A DNA stretch of 64,000 bases, from positions 28,556 to 92,555 of the forward strand of contig JACDGM010000002.1 in the NCBI GenBank assembly GCA_013815325.1, read 5' to 3'. Below are positions 16,607-25,354 of the stretch, piece after piece; positions within the stretch are counted from its first letter, which is position 1, and every line of letters begins with the position of its first letter. A program made the translations under genes and the position numbers. A model generated the notes under the pieces. That model had not been told where the DNA came from and searched no databases. It saw nothing but the letters and a program-made list of their open reading frames with translations. Origin of the DNA: Chthoniobacterales bacterium (GTDB taxonomy: Bacteria; Verrucomicrobiota; Verrucomicrobiia; Chthoniobacterales; UBA10450).

Positions 16607-18361
16607 CTACAGCCGCGTCGCCAGCTCTGCTTCGCCTTCCGGCGCCTCAAGAAAACTCTGCTCACAGAGCCGCGCGTATTTTCCGCCTAACGACAGCAGC
16701 TCTTCATGCGTCCCCCGCTCGATGATGCGCCCGTGATCGAGCACCAAAATTTGATCCGCGCGCACGATCGTCGAGAGCCGGTGCGCAATCACGATGCACG
16801 TGCGATGGAACATCAAGTTCTCCAGTGCCTGCTGAATCAGCCGCTCCGTCGCCGTGTCCACGCTCGCGGTCGCTTCATCGAGAATCAGAATCGGCGGGTC
16901 CTTGAGCAGTGCCCGCGCAATTGAGAGGCGTTGCTTTTCGCCCACGCTCAGCTTCACTCCACGCTCGCCCACCAGGCTCCCGAGTCCGTTAGGCAAACGA
17001 TCAATAAAGGCGCGGGCATTGGCCGCCTCGGCCGCTTCGAAAAGTTCCTCATCCGTCGCTTCCGGTTTCCCGAGAAGTAAATTTTCGCGAATCGTCCCGT
17101 TAAAGAGAAAACTCTCCTGCGCCACCACGCCGATCATTTCGCGCAAAGCGTGCACGCGGAAATCGCGGATCGGCTTCGCATCGATCATGATTTCTCCCGA
17201 GGTGAATTCATAAAAGCGAGTCAGCAGATTCACCATGGTCGACTTCCCCGCACCGGTCGCGCCGACTAGCGCAATCGTCTCGCCCGGCTCCGCGTGGAAG
17301 CTGACGTTGCTCAAGGCCGCGAGACCTCGGGCATAACTAAAACTGACGTCGTCATAATGAATTTCGCCCTCGATCTGGCCGATCGATTCGCCCTCGTGCA
17401 GCCCCGGCTCCTCCGCTTCATCGAGAATCTCAAAGACACGCTCACCGGCGGCGCGACCTGCCTGCACGAGCTGATTGAGCTGATGCAACCGCGTCACTGG
17501 TTCGTAGAGGAATCTCGTTAGGGTAATAAATGCGACGAGCGAGCCGACCTGCATTTCACCGCGCAAAACCGCGCGCCCGCCGAAGCCGATCGCGAGGACC
17601 AGACCTAACGAATTCACAAAATCCATCGACGGGCTGTAAAGCGCCCAAGCCCGCATAATGCGCAGCGTCGCCTGCCGCAAGGCGTCGCTCGCCCGGTTGA
17701 AGCGCGCGTGCTCCTGCGCTTCCCTAACGAACGATTTGATCTGACGGATACCGGCGAGATCGTCGAGCAGGAGCGCGTTCAAGGCGGAGGCGGCGCGCCG
17801 CTGCGGACGATAACGGCTCGGCCCGCTCAGCGTGTAAGCTATCGCGCCGCCCGCCAGCAACGGCACTGGGGCGAGGACGCACCAAGCGAGGCTGCCGTTA
17901 AAATAAAAGAGCGTCACGATCACGATCGCGACCTGCAGGACCGCGACGACGCCTTGCTCGATGCCATCGATCAGGACGCGCTCGACCGAGTTCACATCCT
18001 CGACCACGCGGGTGATGAGGTCGCCGGTCGCGCGATTATCAAACCAGCGCAGCGGCAGCAATTCGATGTGCTGAAAAAGGTCGCTCCGCAGATCGAAGAT
18101 AACTTTTTGTTCGAAGCTGTTGTTGAGCAAAATCCGCAATCCGTTGAGCAGGTCCTGAAGGAAAAACGAGAGGAGCGCGAGGCCCACCATGGGCAGGAGC
18201 AGCTCCGGCCGATGACCCGCGATCACGTCGTCGATGATGAACTTCGTGACCGCCGGAAAGACGATGATCATGAGCGTGCTCACGACCGCGCAGCTGAGCG
18301 TGCCGGCCGCCATCCAAGGGTAGCGTTTGAGATATGCGAAGACGCGCCAGACGGTTCTCAT
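16607..18361 (-). CDS. MsbA-like ABC transporter, fused permease and ATPase
   Basis: Homodimeric half-transporter of the lipid A / multidrug exporter type. Six membrane helices (residues about 15-310) carry the ABC_membrane fold. The ATPase domain has GATGAGKST (Walker A), the Q-loop VVAQESFLFNGT, signature LSVGEKQRLSIARALLK, Walker B ILILDEATASVD and the H-loop IVIAHRLSTI. Length 584 is typical for MsbA. Four octamers and one heptamer variant are inside the gene, among the highest densities in the window. Role in lipid A or glycolipid flipping is inferred only. Confidence 0.9.
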   Translation of the reverse strand: MRTVWRVFAYLKRYPWMAAGTLSCAVVSTLMIIVFPAVTKFIIDDVIAGHRPELLLPMVGLALLSFFLQDLLNGLRILLNNSFEQKVIFDLRSDLFQHIELLPLRWFDNRATGDLITRVVEDVNSVERVLIDGIEQGVVAVLQVAIVIVTLFYFNGSLAWCVLAPVPLLAGGAIAYTLSGPSRYRPQRRAASALNALLLDDLAGIRQIKSFVREAQEHARFNRASDALRQATLRIMRAWALYSPSMDFVNSLGLVLAIGFGGRAVLRGEMQVGSLVAFITLTRFLYEPVTRLHQLNQLVQAGRAAGERVFEILDEAEEPGLHEGESIGQIEGEIHYDDVSFSYARGLAALSNVSFHAEPGETIALVGATGAGKSTMVNLLTRFYEFTSGEIMIDAKPIRDFRVHALREMIGVVAQESFLFNGTIRENLLLGKPEATDEELFEAAEAANARAFIDRLPNGLGSLVGERGVKLSVGEKQRLSIARALLKDPPILILDEATASVDTATERLIQQALENLMFHRTCIVIAHRLSTIVRADQILVLDHGRIIERGTHEELLSLGGKYARLCEQSFLEAPEGEAELATRL

Positions 18362-18453
18362 TGCGGGAACGAAACGTCAGCGACGGGGTAGGGGAGTCAA
18401 GTTGCACGGCGCGGCGGGCACTAGCATGGTGCGGACGCAACGCGTTTCCTGCG

Positions 18454-18942
18454 ATGATCATCGAGCAGATTTTCACTTCCCCGGGCCACAATTATTTCGG
18501 CCATTACGGCAAGGCGCCCGACGTTTTCTCGATCCAGGAAACGAGCGAGATCGAGTGTCTCGCGGGCCACGGAATTCGCGGCGACCGCTTCTTCGATTAT
18601 CGCGACGATTACAAAGGGCAAATCACCTTCTTTGCCCGGGAGGTCTTCGACGAACTCGCGCGCGCGCTCAGCCTAACGACGAAATCTCCGGGCGTTTTGC
18701 GCCGCAATGTCATCGTCTCCGGCGTCCAATTGAACAACCTGATTGGCGCTGACTTCGAGGTGCAGGGCGTGCACTTTCATGGGGCCGCGCACTGCAAGCC
18801 GTGCGCCTGGATGGACATCGCCTTCGCCCCCGGGACGGAAGAGTTTCTCGCCGGCCAGGGCGGATTGCGCGCGAGGGTTCTGAGCGACGGCCGGATCAGC
18901 GTGGGCGAGGCGCAGCTAAAAATTCTCGAGGCCGCGGCCTAA
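18454..18942 (+). CDS. MOSC domain protein
   Basis: A 162-residue protein (start chosen at ATG 18454, MIIEQIF, rather than the track start at 18334, which would overlap the divergent ABC gene). It contains the MOSC core, HGIRGDRFFDY ... GQITFFAREVF ... RRNVIVSGVQLNNLIGADFEVQGVHF and HCKPCAWMD with a conserved Cys. MOSC domains bind molybdenum cofactor or transfer sulfur. It is the first gene of a MOSC-mobA-fdhD operon, so a role in maturing a molybdoenzyme is likely. Its TAA stop sits in an octamer (18938-18945), and the next ATG starts 2 bases later. Confidence 0.85.
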   Translation: MIIEQIFTSPGHNYFGHYGKAPDVFSIQETSEIECLAGHGIRGDRFFDYRDDYKGQITFFAREVFDELARALSLTTKSPGVLRRNVIVSGVQLNNLIGADFEVQGVHFHGAAHCKPCAWMDIAFAPGTEEFLAGQGGLRARVLSDGRISVGEAQLKILEAAA

Positions 18943-18944
18943 CG

Positions 18945-19490
18945 ATGCGCTTCAGCGCGGTGTTGCTGGCGGGCGGGAAGTCAACGCGCATGGGCCGCGA
19001 TAAAGCATTGCTCGAAATCGAGGGCGAGCCGCTCTGGCGCCGGCAGCTCGCGACGTTGCGCCGGTTGTCGCCTGAGCGAATGATAATTTCCGGTCCCCCA
19101 CGCGATGGGTGCATTGCGGTTGAGGATGAAATCGAGGGCGCAGGTCCGCTCGCCGGGGTCGCCGTTGCGCTGCAAAAATGCACTTCGCCCCTCCTCGTTG
19201 TGCTGGCGGTGGATCTGCCGAGGATGACGACAGATTTCTTGCAGTCGCTTCTCGCCCTCTGCCGCGATGGAAAAGGCGCCGTGCCGCGTGGACCCGGATT
19301 CTTTGAGCCGCTCGCGGCGGTTTACCCGGCGGCCTGCGCCGGGCTGGCAGCCGCGGCTTTGCACAGTGCGGATTTTTCAATGGCAAGTTTCGTCCGGGCT
19401 GCGATGGAGCAGAAACTGCTCGTGTCGCGAACGATCCTGCCGTCGGAAGTCTCCCTCTTCACCAACCTCAACACTCCGGCCGATCTGTGA
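18945..19490 (+). CDS. mobA: Molybdenum cofactor guanylyltransferase
   Basis: Attaches GMP to molybdopterin to form MGD. The nucleotide-binding signature LLAGGKSTRMGRDKALLEIEGEPL is at residues 7-30, the metal-binding Asp in VVLAVDLPRM near 90, and the late NLNTPADL block at the C-terminus. ATG 18945 is chosen because the track start (18801) lies inside the MOSC gene. Length 181 is usual for short MobA proteins. The stop overlaps the GTG of fdhD (GTGA). Confidence 0.9.
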   Translation: MRFSAVLLAGGKSTRMGRDKALLEIEGEPLWRRQLATLRRLSPERMIISGPPRDGCIAVEDEIEGAGPLAGVAVALQKCTSPLLVVLAVDLPRMTTDFLQSLLALCRDGKGAVPRGPGFFEPLAAVYPAACAGLAAAALHSADFSMASFVRAAMEQKLLVSRTILPSEVSLFTNLNTPADL

Positions 19491-20368
19491 ACGCGAATCG
19501 CGAAGCGGCTCGAGACGTTGCCATCGTTAGGTATCGCGAAGGTGCGCTGCGGCCCGCGCAACCCGATGAAGTCGCGGTCGAGGAACCACTCGAAATTCGC
19601 GTGGAAGGCCGCAGCGTTGCGGTCGTAATGCGCACTCCGGGCCACGATCGAGAACTGGCTGCGGGCTTCGCTTTGAGCGAAGGGATCGTGCGCCGGAGAT
19701 CCGATATTTTCGAGATTACTTCCTGCCTAACGACTGCTCCAGCGGGCGGCGACGTCGTCGATATTGCCCTGACCGATCCGGCCAGTTTCGACGCCACTAA
19801 ACTCAGCCGCCATGTCTTCAGCTCGTCCAGCTGCGGCATCTGCGGCAAGGCTACGATCGAGGCGGCGATGCAGCAGTTCCCGCCAATCGGTAGTGCGCCT
19901 CGAATCCGCGCCGAACTTCTTCTCGGGCTGCCGCAGAAATTGGCCGCAGCTCAGGAAACTTTTCAGCGGACCGGCGGGCTGCACGCCTGCGCGTTCTTCA
20001 CTGCGGAGGGCGAGCTGCTGCTCCTGCGCGAGGATGTCGGCCGGCATAATGCGCTCGACAAGTTGATCGGGCACGAGCTGCTCGCGAAGCGCCTCCCGTT
20101 AGGGGACTGCATCCTTCTGCTCAGCGGCCGCGTTTCGTTTGAGATGGCGCAGAAGGCGCTCGCGGCTGGCATCGCGATTATCGCCGCGGTCTCCGCGCCG
20201 ACTAGTCTCGCGGTTGAATTTGCGCGGGCGAACGGTCAAACGCTCGTCGGGTTTCTGCGTGGCGAGACGATGAATGTGTACAGCGGCGCAGAGCGGCTAA
20301 CCGATCATGGTCATGTCTATACGCGAGGTGATGCTGAATTCGGTGCCGGTGATCCAGCGCCCCATTAA
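19487..20368 (+). CDS. fdhD: Formate dehydrogenase accessory sulfurtransferase
   Basis: Transfers sulfur from a desulfurase to the MGD cofactor of formate dehydrogenase. Conserved features are HDRELAAGFALSEGI, the catalytic CGIC pair in SSSCGICGKA (about residues 117-125), RTGGLHACAFF and the long C-terminal MNVYSGAERL. Length 293 and GTG start overlapping mobA fit the family and the operon. No formate dehydrogenase gene is in the window, so the target enzyme must be encoded elsewhere. Octamers encode VRYR-type and LTT-type sequence. Confidence 0.93.
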   Translation: MNANREAARDVAIVRYREGALRPAQPDEVAVEEPLEIRVEGRSVAVVMRTPGHDRELAAGFALSEGIVRRRSDIFEITSCLTTAPAGGDVVDIALTDPASFDATKLSRHVFSSSSCGICGKATIEAAMQQFPPIGSAPRIRAELLLGLPQKLAAAQETFQRTGGLHACAFFTAEGELLLLREDVGRHNALDKLIGHELLAKRLPLGDCILLLSGRVSFEMAQKALAAGIAIIAAVSAPTSLAVEFARANGQTLVGFLRGETMNVYSGAERLTDHGHVYTRGDAEFGAGDPAPH

Positions 20369-20463
20369 AACACCGGCGCGAGCAACCCCATCGCGAGGAT
20401 GGCGACCCGGGAAGCTCTCGTGGAGAAACAAAGGAGCATGAAAACGAGCAATCGGGATGATCG

Positions 20464-20706
20464 TTAGGCCTCTGAAAGCAGGATCTGCTGCTGCTCGTGA
20501 AGTTCGCCTAACGTGTGTGGGACGGGATTGAGCAGAAATCGTTTTTGATCGCGCCTGCCTGCTTCTTCACCAAAATCTCGCACCGTGACCGCGCACGAGC
20601 GCTGCGGCGCAATCTCGGGAGCAGCGGCGATACTTCCGTCGCACTCGCCCATCCTACACGTGATCGTCGGCGCCGGGCTTTTCGCCGCTGCGATTCTTCC
20701 GCTCAT
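20464..20706 (-). CDS. Small hypothetical protein
   Basis: An 80-residue ORF; the internal Met at MGECDGS is an alternative start. The C-terminal half (RDFGEEAGRRDQKRFLLNPVPHTLGELHEQQQILLSEA) has protein-like composition. The stop TAA lies inside a TCGTTAGG copy (20461-20468), a pattern shared with eight better supported genes, which is the main argument for it. No family recognised. It lies between fdhD and the pseudokinase gene. Confidence 0.4.
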   Translation of the reverse strand: MSGRIAAAKSPAPTITCRMGECDGSIAAAPEIAPQRSCAVTVRDFGEEAGRRDQKRFLLNPVPHTLGELHEQQQILLSEA

Positions 20707-20754
20707 TGAGATCGCCTCCCAAGCTATGCAAAGAAGTCGTTATGCAGCGAAACG

Positions 20755-22992
20755 TCACTGCCCAAAGCCGGGCGGCGGCGGCACGATGACGCGTCGGTCC
20801 GACGAAGCGAGTGAGAGGATCCACTTGCCGTCGGAAGTGGTCCCAATCAATTCTGCCCGGGTCGAACCGACACGCAAAGTCGGAAGCTTTCGGGCACGCG
20901 GCACGTTCTTCGCGACGCCCGCCTTATTGCGCCTGCTGGTGTGGGCGATTTTCGCTTGCGCCTTGTTGCGCTTTTTGCGGCTGGCCGAAGCAGCGGCGAC
21001 CGATCGATTTGCAGATTTTTTCGGGGCGACTTCCTCAACCAGCTTGGTTTCTTCCGTTTTCGGCTCGGTTGCGGATTGCGCGGCAGAGTCCTCGTCAGCG
21101 ATGGGCGGGGAATTCGCGGCTGTGCCGGTGATCGAGGAAGGTTCGTCCACAAGGAAGTGCGAGGCCGAATCAGAGGATTCAGCTACCGATCCGTCGGATG
21201 TATCTGTTTCTGTCGGGACTGCTGGCGCTTCTTCTTTTGGGAAATTGTTTTGGGAATTCGCCGAAGGCGATGCGGTAACAACCTCCGGACCATCCTCGGG
21301 CGGTGGTGTTTCCGCGCTGGGCTCGGTTGCGGCTTGCGCGGCAGAGTCGTCGCTGGCTACGGGCGGGGGGCTTGCGGCTGCGTAGGCGATCGCGGGAGGT
21401 TGGCCCGCAGGAAAATGCGAAGGTGCATCAGAGGACTCAGCTACCGACCCGTTCGGAGTGTCCCTTTGCGTTGAGCCAGCCGTCGTTTTCTCCTCTGCGA
21501 AACTTTGTTTGGAATTCGTTGACGGCGATGCGGCAGCAACCTTCGGGCCTTCCTCAGGAGGTGCCGGTTCAGCGGCGATTTCGGAGCCCGTCTTCTCCCG
21601 CGCGACGGAGACTGCATGGGTCGCCGCGGCGATCGGTTGCTCCGGTGGGGGCTTCGCCACCGTAGGACTTGTAACTGACATCATGTCGGTTTGCCTTGGT
21701 CTGCGGGCGTTCGTTTCCGCCGTTAGTTGATTAGGCGGAAGTTCCGCGCGAGCAGAATTTGCGGTCAAGACAGGTGATGTCGTTTTAGGTTGTTGTGCCG
21801 ACGCTTTCTTCGCTGGGCGCGCCGGAGAATCTTCAAGTCCGCTCCCAAGCTGACTGACTGCCGGTGTGTTCGCCTGAGCGATGGTTGGAGCATGGAAATA
21901 TTGCGGCATCGCGAGCGCCGCGAACGCTGCGCAAAGGAGCAGGATCGCAGCGGCCGCCAGAGATTTTGTTGGCCACCTTCGAGTGGTACCCGCCTCGGCC
22001 AGCCGCGGCCGGGCGCCCGCTGGTAGTCCGAGCCGGCGATTAAGCGCGCCCCGCCTCTCGACTCGCGCAAGACAGGTTTGCAGATAGGCTGAGAGCGCGA
22101 CCGGATCTTGCGGCCGCTCGTCGGGATTGTGTCGCAACATGCGGCCCAGCAGGTGGCGGACGATCTTGGGCACACCCCGCAGTTTTTCCACATCGGCGGG
22201 CGCCGACGTCGTTCCTTCCTTCATCGGCACCGAAACAGCGGGCCGAGCGCCGGTAAGGAGAAACCACATCGTGCAGCCGAGCGAATAAGTTGCCGAAGGA
22301 AAATCCACCTTCTTTCCACGGAGCTGCTCGGGACTCGCGAAACGCGCCGCGGCGGCAAGACGCGCGTCGCCTTCCCGTGCTTCCGCAAAATCCGTTGGGA
22401 GGCCGAGCCAGTGCAGCACTTTGATGGCGGGCCACTCGCGCAGCGCATTCTCATCCGGCACGAAAACAATATTCGCCGGGCAAAGAGCGCGGTGGGAGAG
22501 ATGATGGAAGCTCGCGGCGCGCAGCGCATCGGCGATTTGCACGGCGACGCGCAGAGCAGCCGCAGCTGGCAAAGGCCCCCGCGCTGCCACCCAGGCCTCG
22601 GCGGTGTGGCCATCGAAATACTCGGTGACGTAAATCAGTTGGCCGTCTTCAATGCCAAAGTCGTAAAGCTTCGGGATGTTGATGTGGCTGATCTGCTTGG
22701 CGGCGGTGGCTTCAGCTTCCAACTGCTCCCAGGCCCCGGGATCTGTCGAACTCCACGGCACCAATTCAATCGCCATTTCCCGTCCCGATTCCAACTCCTG
22801 GCCGCGATACATAGTGGCGGTCGGCGTGCGATGCAGTTCCACCGGCAAACTATTCCAGCCGCGCGAAAGGCGATAGCGATTGAGAAAGATTTTGTTTTCC
22901 ATGGGCAGGGGTTGACGCGCTCCGGCGAGCCGCATTCTGCGCGAAACTCCCGGGCCTTCTGTTTTAGACTTCGTTTTTCGCGACTTGTTCAC
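20755..22992 (-). CDS. Membrane-anchored protein pseudokinase with repetitive tail
   Basis: The N-terminal 300 residues have a Ser/Thr kinase-like fold (NIPKLYDFG ... LIYVTEYFDG ... FASPEQLRGKKVDF ... YSLGCTMWFLLTG ... DERPQDP). The catalytic residues are gone: the VAIK Lys position is Glu76 (MAIELV), the HRD Asp is Ala169 (HRALCPANIVF), and DFG is HWL (His194). It is thus a pseudokinase. One membrane helix (SLAAAAILLLCAAFAALA, about 340-360) leads to a roughly 380-residue Pro/Ser/Ala/Glu-rich segment that contains an imperfect tandem duplication of about 85 residues (both units with GSVAESSD and SAAQ.ATEP). A basic stretch and a short beta-like end domain (LRVGSTRAELIGTTSDGKW) follow. Alternative start at Met31 (22902). 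No octamer occurs in the gene. Confidence 0.85.
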   Translation of the reverse strand: MNKSRKTKSKTEGPGVSRRMRLAGARQPLPMENKIFLNRYRLSRGWNSLPVELHRTPTATMYRGQELESGREMAIELVPWSSTDPGAWEQLEAEATAAKQISHINIPKLYDFGIEDGQLIYVTEYFDGHTAEAWVAARGPLPAAAALRVAVQIADALRAASFHHLSHRALCPANIVFVPDENALREWPAIKVLHWLGLPTDFAEAREGDARLAAAARFASPEQLRGKKVDFPSATYSLGCTMWFLLTGARPAVSVPMKEGTTSAPADVEKLRGVPKIVRHLLGRMLRHNPDERPQDPVALSAYLQTCLARVERRGALNRRLGLPAGARPRLAEAGTTRRWPTKSLAAAAILLLCAAFAALAMPQYFHAPTIAQANTPAVSQLGSGLEDSPARPAKKASAQQPKTTSPVLTANSARAELPPNQLTAETNARRPRQTDMMSVTSPTVAKPPPEQPIAAATHAVSVAREKTGSEIAAEPAPPEEGPKVAAASPSTNSKQSFAEEKTTAGSTQRDTPNGSVAESSDAPSHFPAGQPPAIAYAAASPPPVASDDSAAQAATEPSAETPPPEDGPEVVTASPSANSQNNFPKEEAPAVPTETDTSDGSVAESSDSASHFLVDEPSSITGTAANSPPIADEDSAAQSATEPKTEETKLVEEVAPKKSANRSVAAASASRKKRNKAQAKIAHTSRRNKAGVAKNVPRARKLPTLRVGSTRAELIGTTSDGKWILSLASSDRRVIVPPPPGFGQ

Positions 22993-23057
22993 GTGTTTTA
23001 CATGCGCAGAAAATCGTCCGGCACCGCGAGCCCGATGCGGCTCGAAAAGTCCGAAGA

Positions 23058-23861
23058 TTATTCGGCCGGATGGATGAAATAGCCGCCCGCGTTTTTGTCG
23101 CTGTCGAGTTTCAGCAGCGCGCGCTTTTGCGCTTCCAGGAGCAGATCGCTGAAGGTTCGGAATCCATACGCGCGTTCGTTGAATCCGGGATGCCGACGCT
23201 TAATCGCCTGCTTTACCCGCGAACCATGGACCGGATAATCCTCACCGCGCTCCGCACGCAGGGCATCGAGCGTGTTGTCCAGCAGGTCGAGCGCTTCTTC
23301 GATCGGCGGCCCCTGATTTTTTTCCTGGGCGGCCTTCGCCGGCACCGAGGGGGCGGTCGCAATGGGACGTTTGCGCGTCGCTCCAGTCCGCACCAAATCG
23401 TCGTAATAAATAAATTCGTCGCAGTTGGTGATAAAGAGATCGGAGGTCGATTTTTTCACACCGATGCCGATGACGGTCTTGTCGTTTTCGCGCAGCTTGC
23501 TCACGAGTGGAGAGAAATCCGAGTCGCCACTGATGATGACGAAGCTATCGACGTGGCTCTTGGTGTAACAAAGGTCGAGCGCATCGACCACCATCCGGAT
23601 GTCGGCGGAGTTCTTGCCCGATTGGCGGACGTGCGGGATCTCGATCAACTCGAAGGCGGCCTCGTGCAGACCACGTTTAAAGGCCTTGTAGCGCTCGAAA
23701 TCACAATAGGCCTTTTTCACCACGATGTGGCCTTTGAGCAGGAGACGTTCGAGGACCTTGCCGATATCGAATGCCGGGAACTGCGCGTCGTGCGCCCCAA
23801 GGGCGATGTTCTCCAGGTCGAGAAAAACCGCCATCGTAGCGTCGGAATCGGATGCGCTCAT
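23058..23861 (-). CDS. NYN domain protein with C-terminal OST-HTH/LOTUS domain
   Basis: PIN-like RNase fold of the NYN/LabA family: MAVFLDLENIALG (first acidic residues), KKAYCDFERYK, NSADIRMVVDALDLCY and SFVIISGDSDFSPLVSKLRENDKTVIGIG supply the conserved Asp cluster, all present. A linker follows and then an OST-HTH (LOTUS) module (DYPVHGSRVKQAIKRRHPGFNERAYGFRTFSDLL), which binds RNA in related proteins. Length 267 is normal. Likely a cytoplasmic RNA-binding nuclease; substrate unknown. Confidence 0.88.
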   Translation of the reverse strand: MSASDSDATMAVFLDLENIALGAHDAQFPAFDIGKVLERLLLKGHIVVKKAYCDFERYKAFKRGLHEAAFELIEIPHVRQSGKNSADIRMVVDALDLCYTKSHVDSFVIISGDSDFSPLVSKLRENDKTVIGIGVKKSTSDLFITNCDEFIYYDDLVRTGATRKRPIATAPSVPAKAAQEKNQGPPIEEALDLLDNTLDALRAERGEDYPVHGSRVKQAIKRRHPGFNERAYGFRTFSDLLLEAQKRALLKLDSDKNAGGYFIHPAE

Positions 23862-24019
23862 AGCTCCGAAGGATAGTAGCGAGATGGCTTGCCCGAGAAA
23901 GCGACAATTGACTCTGACGGTGCTCGAAATTGTTTCTCGCCAATCGACAGCATTATCCTCCTCTCGCTCTCGTGAATGATTGGCCTAACGAGACCGCTCT
24001 TTGTCGTGTGGAGTCTCGA

Positions 24020-24461
24020 AGTCAGCGGCAAATCCTGATTCTGATCGTCGGCGGATTGTTCCTGCTCGCCAGGAGCACGCGCGAAGTTCACGAGAAGCTC
24101 AAGGGCGATGAGAAGAAGGGAAAGCGGCTGGCCGCTCCCTTCCCCCAGCTCCGTTCGATTCAGATCATGCTGCTCAATGTCATCTTCTCGCTCGATTCGG
24201 TCATCACCGCGGTCGGCATGGTCGATCAGATTCCGGTGATGATCGCGGGGTCGTCATCGCCTTCATCGTGATGATGTTTTTTTCGGAGCGATCAGCGCTT
24301 TTATCGAGCGTCATCCGCCGATCAAGGTAATGGCGCTGAGTTTTCTTTTCCTCACCGGCGGGTCTCTCATTGCGGAAGGGGCCGGTTTTCACATCCCGAA
24401 AGGCGGCACGTACTTCGCGATCGGGTGTGCGGTTTTCGTCGAGATGCTCAATCTAAATTGA
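24020..24461 (+). pseudogene. Decayed TerC-family membrane protein
   Basis: The C-terminal two thirds of TerC can be read in three frames: ILILIVGGLFLLARSTREVHEKL, then NVIFSLDSVITAVGMVDQIPVMIA, a shift near 24249 to VVIAFIVMMFF, and a second shift in the T-run near 24278 to SAFIERHPPIKVMALSFLF and AEGAGFHIPKGGTYFAIG, ending at TGA 24459-24461. The N-terminal part, with the first helices, is missing. Two frameshifts plus truncation argue for a true pseudogene, not a single read error. An octamer lies at 23984 just upstream. Confidence 0.8.
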
Positions 24462-24593
24462 GAACGTATCGCCTGCGGAAAGTCGGTCGTTGGTTGGCCA
24501 CCTCATCTCTGGCATGTAGGCGAGGTCGCGTCCGCGAAATCGAAAATGTTCGGGCTTTACAGGCCGGCAATTCATCTGCACTCTTCGCTCATT

Positions 24594-24845
24594 ATGACAA
24601 TACTCTGGACTCTAATTATTGGTCTCATCGTCGGGGCGATCGCGAAACTTTTGATGCCGGGGAAAGACCCGGGCGGCTTCATCATCACGATTCTTCTCGG
24701 CATTGCCGGCGCGTTTATCGCGGGCTTTCTTGGCCGTGCCTTGCATTGGTATCGCGAAGGCGAACCGGCAGGCTTTATCGCCTCGGTCATTGGCGCCATC
24801 ATCCTCCTCATCATCTACCGGATGTTTAGGAGTAAAACTGCCTAA
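24594..24845 (+). CDS. GlsB/YeaQ/YmgE family stress-response membrane protein
   Basis: An 83-residue, strongly hydrophobic protein with three predicted helices and the family pattern IIGLIVGAIAKLLMPGKDPGGFIITILLGIAGAFIAGFLG. ATG 24594 is preferred to the track start at 24546, which adds a non-family leader. The TAA stop is part of an octamer (24841-24848). The family is linked to envelope and acid or oxidative stress, with no defined biochemistry. Confidence 0.88.
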   Translation: MTILWTLIIGLIVGAIAKLLMPGKDPGGFIITILLGIAGAFIAGFLGRALHWYREGEPAGFIASVIGAIILLIIYRMFRSKTA

Positions 24846-25354
24846 CGACCATCGCAACGTGGTGCCGCCCGAAGCGGTAGCAGCCGATGCAGTTTCAGCA
24901 GGACTAGATCTCGCGCCCTTCGCGAGCATCTTGACTCTGTCAGCCCTCCCAAATGCTGCCCGTAGGCACCGGTTCTGAAACAGAACAGGCGATGGCCCGC
25001 GCCGATAGCGTTCCGCCACCGGCGCGAAATCATTATTCGAGCTATTTTGCCGGGCATGATCGCCCGCGCCGCTGCCCGATGTGAAAGGCTGGGTTAGGTC
25101 GGATCGGCGACGAGGGGGAAGATACTTTAAGACAGCTTTTTGTTCGCGTCGACTGGATTTGTTCTGACTGTTGCTCTGAAACCGCCGGCTGGATCACTCA
25201 AGTAAGTCTTCCAGTCGCTGCCGCCGAAGCGCCCGTATTCGCGTAAGCGAGCCTTTGGGCCCTTACCACCAAGATCTTTCAACCGATATTACTTTTACCC
25301 CCTGCAGGGTAGCGACTGGGGTTGGAGTCGGCGTGGAAAAGTGAGGGCGAAATT
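24846..25354. other. Intergenic region at the left edge of the motif-poor island
   Basis: About 500 bases with no ORF that looks like protein; the frames listed (24612-25019, 24703-24978, 24842-25057) are incidental. I see no tRNA, terminator or insertion-sequence end. It marks the transition from octamer-rich sequence to a 7.5-kb stretch without octamers. Confidence 0.5.
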
